In this document: piece after piece, positions 58,944 to 64,000 of the stretch
How the letters are laid out: every line of letters starts with the position of its first letter
Numbering within the stretch: the first letter of the stretch is position 1
Assembly: GCF_932294415.1 (NCBI RefSeq)
Contig: NC_065541.1
Location: 57,530,290 to 57,594,289 of the forward strand
Length of the DNA: 64,000 nt
Source of the DNA: Quercus robur
Lineage: Eukaryota > Streptophyta > Magnoliopsida > Fagales > Fagaceae
Direction of reading: 5' to 3'
Notes under the pieces: generated by a model
Seen by the model: the letters and a program-made list of their open reading frames with translations, nothing else
Database searches by the model: none
Told to the model about the DNA's origin: nothing
Translations under genes and position numbers: made by a program

Positions 58944-60872
58944 TGTTGAGGGCCATTTGTGGAAGCCCAGGCAGATAGAAAAGCCCAATAATGAGGGCCA
59001 CAAAGAATTGACAAGATAAATAGCAAAAAACCCATTAGGCCCAAGCGGCAGGAATAATGGATCACAGGCCCAACAAATAAATAAATGGGTCTTGAAGAAG
59101 CAAACGGGCTCAAAGAAGCCAGGAAAGAAAGAAATAGCATCTCATAGGCAGAGTATGAGGTAGAAAAATGAGAAAGGGCCGCCGTAGGCTCAAGGCAATG
59201 CAAACTAAGAGAGTAAGGGGTTTATGACAGACCCATGAACCCTAAAGATAAAGATAAGGTTATTGGGCTGAGGAAGCCCAATGAAGTTAGTAAAAAGCCT
59301 ATGGGAGTGTGGAATTAGCAAACGGGCCGAGGAAGCCTAAAGAAAGCAATCGGGCCACGGATGCCCAAAGGAAAACCCAAAGGGACATAGGAGCCCATGA
59401 GTAAAAGCAAAACAGTGCCCATGATAGGCCACTGAGAAAAGGGATAAACGGCTAGCCCAAAAAAAAAGGTCCAGCAGGATTAAGTTATTACGGCAAGAAT
59501 AACAATTCAACGTGGCAGACAATAAAGAAAATAAAAAATGGGCCAAAAAAATGTAAGGCTCATCATCATACGAAGCCCAGCTCCTGAAATGGAGCGAAAA
59601 ACCAAAGGAAAGCCCATATGAAAGGCCAGGAAACGCAGACGGAGAGTCTCTAGGTCGCGGTAGACGCATGAGCAACAGGCAGACTCTTGGACAAATTTGA
59701 AAGGGAAGCACGCGCAAGGCCCAGGCACCACCAGCATGTACCTAGCCAATATAGGACATGGTGGGGCCATAGGCCAAAGGTAAGAGGTAAAGGGGGTATG
59801 GTTTGGTGGTGGGAGAGGGGAAAAGATCTATTTGCAATTCTTGCCCAAGCCTTTTTTGGGAGGTACGTCCTGCTAGGATGATAGACCATCCAAAAGAGGC
59901 AAGTTTGAGGGGGAACCGTTGGGTGCATGCTCTGAGAGTAGAGAGAGAAAGCATTAATACCGTGGCAGGAAGAAATGTTATGGTATACAGAGGAACAAAA
60001 CAAACTTGTCTCTGTCTGGCAAGGGTGGATGCCGCATAGTCCTAGTGGTCGGCAAGTACGCCCAGACCAGACAGAGGCGGTTAAGGGGCAAGACGGTAAA
60101 ACACTAGCCACGGCAGGCGCTATAAAAAGGCCCTTGCCGTGCCCTGTAGAAGGGATCGAAAACAGAGTATATTTTCGGGAATGAAAAGAAAAAACAGAGT
60201 AAGAAGAAAAGAAGAAAGATAAGAAAGAAAACAGAGAAGAAAAGAAAGGAAAACTAAGAAAAAGGAGAGTTAGTTCAATGGGCATGCACCAATAGATCGG
60301 TTTCCTTCTCTCCCCCTTCAAATCTCACATTCTTCCAAAACGCAAACAAGAACTCTTTCTTTTTGGGCAATAACCATTCAGGTCCGACTCCTTCAAAGCC
60401 ATTAATCCCCACGGCAGGATCCTTTTCCTGGGGGATTATTTGCATTGAGAAGAGGCGTTCTCTCCTCTTTGGCTTTACTGTGGCAGACTAAGCTTAAAAC
60501 TTAATTTATGCCCATTTAAATTAGCTAGTATTATTTTCGTCATTTTTTCTCTGTGATTGATATCATTATGACTGTAATCATGCTTTACTAGCAGGGAATA
60601 CATAGCCATTTATTTAAATAAGTCAAAGTACTCTGTTTTAGTTATTATTATATCTGCCTGCCGTAACTCGTCTGCCACAGTTCTGCTTGCCGTAAATTTG
60701 CTCCTGGCAGACAAGGCATAAGTTTGTGCGCAAACCGGCCTAAGTTGAGTTACAATTGGACCGGCCCCAGCTCCCTTACTCAGAAACACTAGGGCTTATC
60801 ACCACAGGAGGCAGCCCAGCCCATTACCGTAGGAGGCAGCCCAATATACCATATACAAAAAAGGCCCCTACA
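58944..60872 (+). mobile_element. 1.93-kb solo LTR nested in the hAT element, TSD CGGGT
   Basis: It starts TGTTGAGGGCCATTTGTGG, ends AAAGGCCCCTACA, and is flanked by CGGGT (58939-58943 and 60873-60877). It is clearly GC-richer than its surroundings. A TATA box (CTATAAAAAGG, 60120-60130) is followed by a purine-rich stretch (about 60180-60270), as in an LTR with its own promoter. Long minus-strand frames (up to 223 aa at 59650-60321) show no domain and are probably not genes. No internal region or second LTR is present, so it is a solo LTR. Confidence 0.85.
60120..60130 (+). promoter_or_regulatory. TATA box of the 1.9-kb LTR
   Basis: CTATAAAAAGG lies about 60% of the way into the LTR, followed by GC-rich then purine-rich sequence, the expected U3/R arrangement. 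Confidence 0.5.
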
Positions 60873-61422
60873 CGGGTTACGTGGGTTAACCCGTTTATGA
60901 CACATTTCTTGTTGTGTCACTTTTGAGTTGACCCGTTTATGACCCAAACCCATTAAGATCCAACCCTAACCTGAAAAACCCCATGTCAGGTTTGTGTCGT
61001 GTTCGTGGGTTAGGTCAAACATTGACACCCCTACTAATGCCCTAAGAGTATTGATTTAAGAGTTATTTTTAGAAACATTTTATCGAGAAAATGATAAAAT
61101 AATAAATATTGTTGACAGTTTTTTATATTTCCCATAAAAATTGTGTCAAAATTTTTCTATTATAGTTTATCAACAATTTCCCTAAGGGTATTCATTAACA
61201 TGACCCTTACTTTTATTATTTTTTCTTGGTAGAATTCTATAACTTTTTATACTCTGAAGGAAAATTTTACAATTAACATAAAAAATTTATGACAAATACG
61301 TCTTTTAGTGTCTTTTGGTCAATGATTCTGTCCTATGATTTTGAATATCATTTTAGTTAGTTATTTGGTGGGTGATTTCATTTTTTTTTTTTATTTAAGA
61401 GAATGAAACTTATGTAATTTTA

Positions 61423-62040
61423 TTAAGGTAAATGAACTACATCTGAATGTAAAAACAAAACAACATGTGATGGGACATCTTCCATCCATACTTGAAAATC
61501 TGGTATGAGTATAGCATATTTTGCCAGATTATGAGCTACACTATTACCGTTTCTCTTAATGTGAGAATACGACAAACTTACAAAATTATTTGTAGCCAAC
61601 TTGACATCCTCTACCAATAGACCCAGTGGGGACAGATTATGGTCTTCTGTCTTCAAAGCTTTTATTAGACCGAGAGAGTCCCTTTTGAGTATGGCGTTTT
61701 AGAAACCCAGGTCGAATGCGAATTGTAATGCTTTAAGTGCTGCCAACGCTTCTATCTCCTCTGCCTTGTAAGCTTGGTTTAATTTTTCTGCACAAGAGGC
61801 CATGACAACTCCATTATGGTTCTGTATTACAGCTTCAATACTCGACGAGTTTGAATTACCGAACACGGCGCCATAAAAATTAATCTTGACAAAACCAGCT
61901 TGTGGAATACTCCACCTTGTTCCTTCGATGCCACTGCTCCCAAGCTGCAATTCTGCAGTCCGTGTGGTCACCTGGTATTGCGCCAACATGGTTCTTGCTT
62001 GTTCTGCCACCTGATGAAGTAGACTGGACTGAAGGTTCAC
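61423..62040 (-). pseudogene. RNase H-like domain of the LINE, broken
   Basis: Frames 61699-62040 and 61423-61656 cover the RNase H fold: WSIPQAGFVKINFYGAVFGN, AEEIEALAALKALQFAFDLG, then SYSHIKRNGNSVAHNLAKYA. Where plant relatives have an N-x-D-G-A motif this copy has NFYGA, so the first catalytic Asp appears lost. A stop after FDLGF separates the two halves. Confidence 0.7.
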
Positions 62041-62178
62041 CCGGAATTTATTTCGTTGACTCCAAACACTCTAACCCATAAATGCAAACAGCTCCAGGGG
62101 CATTCCTTTCTCAACCATCCATGACAACAACTCCTTCACACCTGAGAACCCAACTTCATGCTTGAAGCTCCATGGTAC

Positions 62179-63976
62179 CTAATCAGCCCACACCACATCG
62201 AACTCTAAACATGACCACAAAGAATGCTTTGCATCTTCCACATCCAACTTGCATCTTTCACAAATTGGGTCAGCAACTATTTTCCTCTTCATCAAAGCTT
62301 GTTTGGTCGGCAATACATTGCGACAAGCTCGCCAAATAAAATTGCTAATCTTCGGTGGGACTTGCATCTTCCATATCGCTTTCCAAACCTTCTTATCACA
62401 AATTGGTGGGGCTTGTGGATAAGCTAGTGACTCCGATTCCTCTTTAAGGAATCTATAACTAGACCTGCATGTGCAATGACCGGAGGTGGAATAAGGCCAA
62501 TAAAGGGTGTCTTCCGCTACACTTCGACTAAGGGGTATTTTCTTAATCATCTCTGCATCCTCTACCCCAAATAGACCATCTACCAACTCCTCATTCCAGC
62601 TTCTTGGGACCAGATCAATAAGTGAACCACAGTGTGATTCTCAAAACTTTCTAGGGGACAATTCAGCAGCCATGAAGGGTGTTTTCTTGGCAACCAGCGT
62701 TGCTGCCAAATGTTAATTTTTTCTCCACTTCCAATCCTCCATATTGCTCCCCTTTGAATAATGTCTCTCCATCTAAGGATACTCTTCCATGCGTAAGATC
62801 CCATCCTTGAATCAACAGCCTCCATAAGTGAAGAATTTGGAAAAAAACGTGCTTTAAAAACTTTATAGAAGAGTGAAGATGTATTATGCAATAGTCGCCA
62901 TGCTTGCTTTGCTAGGAGAGCATCATTGAACATAGCAAGATCTCTAAAACCTATACCTCCAATAATCTTTGATTTTGTCATCTCCTTCCATTTAACCCAA
63001 TGGATTTTCTTACGTTCACCCCTTTGCCCCCATCAAAACTTCATAATTAGGGTCTCAATCTCATTGCACAAACCTACCGACAATTTGAAGCATCTCATAG
63101 TGTAAGTTGGGATAGCTTGTATAACCGCCTTTAAGAGCACTTCCCTTCCGGCTTGAGAAAGTGATTTGGCTTCCCATCCTTGAAGTTTCCGCCATACCTT
63201 CTCCTTTATGTAGTTGAAACTTTCTTTTTTCCTTTTGCCCACAAGAGAGGGCAGCCCAAGATACTTCTCATATTGCATAATTTCTGGAACACCAAGGGTT
63301 ACCTTAATTCCATGCTTCACATTTTCCGGTATAGAGTTGCTAAAGAACAAGGAGGTTTTACTTCTATTTATTTTTTGTCCTGATGCTTCCTCATACACTT
63401 TTAGTATGTCCATCACCTTATTACACTCCTCCAATGTTGCCCTGCAAAAAATAAGACTATCATCTGCAAAAAGCAGATGCGTTAGTTTTGGGCCTCTCCT
63501 ACAAAGGGAGTAACCATGAATGTCTCCTTGTAAATTTGCTTTTTTAATTAAACCATTCAACCCTTCCGTACAAAGGAGGAATAGGAAAGGGGAAAATGGA
63601 TCTACCTGCCTAATCCCCCTTGTAGGGAAAATCGTCCCACATGGTTCTCCATTTACCAAAACAGAATATGAAATTGTTTTCACACAACCCATTACAAGAT
63701 TTATCCACCTCTCCCTAAAACCCATCTTCCTCATTATCCCCTCTAAATAATACCACTCCACCTGGTCATACGCTTACTCATATCCAATTTTAAAGCCATA
63801 TATCCATAGGAACCCCCCTTATATTTCTGCATACTATGTAAGGTCTTAAAAGCCACCAAAATGTTGTCTGAAATTAATCTTTCCTTAGTAAAGGCAGATT
63901 GGTGTTCAGTGATAATGGATGGGAGTAATTTTTTAAGGCGATTTGCAAGGACTTTGGAATATATTTTGTAAAGCAC
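62179..63976 (-). pseudogene. Reverse transcriptase and zinc-binding part of the LINE, broken
   Basis: Four frames (63743-63976, 63033-63761, 62580-62981, 62179-62586) carry consecutive pieces of one polyprotein: RT fingers/palm (TRGIRQVDPFSPFLFLLCTE, FADD), thumb, the connector (FRDLAMFNDALLAKQAWRLL) and the zinc-binding region. Adjacent frames overlap by a few bases, so small indels rather than large losses separate them. Confidence 0.85.
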
Positions 63977-64000
63977 ATTACATAGGCTGATGGGGCAAAA

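Larger units (their letters stand above)
57256..61033. mobile_element. hAT-type element, TSD CTAATGCC, with nested insertions
   Basis: The ends TAGGGATGTCAA and, in reverse, TAGGGGTGTCAA are flanked by CTAATGCC at 57248-57255 and 61034-61041, a perfect 8-bp duplication. The inner sides continue the inverted similarity (GGGTTAGCGTGTCG against the reverse of CGTGTTCGTGGGTTAGG) and have repeated CCTAACCC/ACCCGTTTATGAC words. Without its two passengers (58084-58878 and 58944-60872) it is about 1.05 kb, so it is non-autonomous. No transposase was found. Confidence 0.85.
61379..64000 (-). mobile_element. LINE (L1-type) retrotransposon, broken, runs off the window
   Basis: Read on the minus strand from 64000 leftward: reverse transcriptase motifs (HQSAFTKERLISDNILVAFK at about 63743-63976), then the RT palm with LLFADDSLIF (FADD codons 63459-63470), KYLGLPSLVGKRKK, the zinc-binding RT-associated region (RACRNVLPTKQALMKRKI, CERCKLD, HSLWSC; 62179-62586) and an RNase H-like domain (about 61423-61990). 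It ends in a T-run at 61381-61392, which is a poly(A) tail on the minus strand. Several frameshifts and stops separate the parts, so it is not active. The 5' end and endonuclease lie beyond the window. Confidence 0.9.

Noticed and set aside
59337-60321. Several overlapping minus-strand frames of 70-223 codons
   Set aside because: They lie inside a solo LTR with high GC content, overlap each other in different frames and show no known domain. The longest is listed as a finding, not a gene.

Overview
The window is AT-rich eukaryotic nuclear DNA from a flowering plant. Its genes have GT-AG introns, and it holds a plant-type E-class PPR gene, an EARLY FLOWERING 6-type JmjC demethylase gene and many plant transposons. 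The protein matches and the multi-copy family of large LTRs rich in GGGCTT/GGCCC words suggest a woody eudicot. A Fagales/Fagaceae tree is my guess, not something the sequence proves.

Genes. (1) About 0.7-4.4 kb, plus strand: a small plastid-type protein with a Gly-rich linker and a C-terminal GGWxLFGFLGxLDFLKDKE box (YELLOW LEAF 1-like), in four coding exons that join in frame to 172 aa. (2) 15.2-32.5 kb, minus strand: four copies of a NATA1-like GNAT N-acetyltransferase gene. Two are intact single-exon genes (16674-17378, 31820-32527), one is a 5' fragment (15219-15440) and one is a frameshifted, internally deleted pseudogene (29149-29748). (3) 20054-21970, minus: an intronless E/E+ class PPR protein. 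(4) 33812-42794, minus: an ELF6 orthologue whose seven coding exons join in frame to 1634 aa, with JmjN, JmjC and four C2H2 fingers. (5) 53114-53368, minus: a small secreted Cys-rich peptide. Next to it (52247-52600) is the decayed 3' part of a Pro-rich membrane-anchored protein gene.

Transposons make up most of the rest. 7.4-13.0 kb holds two oppositely oriented copies of a non-autonomous LTR element with very long LTRs (about 2.4 kb) and a very short internal region (293 bp), forming a large imperfect palindrome. Solo LTRs with target-site duplications (TSDs) lie at 22540-23319 (ATTAA) and 58944-60872 (CGGGT), and related LTR pieces at 1-587 and 13754-14517. A complete but dead ZMYM1-like hAT transposon with a perfect 8-bp duplication spans 23366-28016. 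A TIR element at 46009-47381 carries a captured F-box/LRR gene fragment. 48284-49319 is a Mutator-like non-autonomous element with a 9-bp duplication. 54666-55198 is a MITE with a relative inserted inside it. 57256-61033 is a hAT element (TSD CTAATGCC) holding both a second TIR element and the 1.9-kb solo LTR. From about 61.38 kb to the window end there is a broken LINE on the minus strand.

The genes do not form a pathway. The local history is tandem duplication of the acetyltransferase gene, broken up by LTR and hAT insertions around a PPR gene, followed by a long and apparently functional chromatin-regulator gene. A separate segmental duplication (about 50.3-52.2 kb versus 55.2-56.2 kb) flanks the Cys-rich peptide gene. 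I found no CRISPR, operon or other prokaryotic-type system, and no convincing new multi-gene system. The most unusual items are the long-LTR/tiny-interior palindrome, the gene-fragment-carrying TIR element and the repeat-expanded linker of the ELF6 protein.
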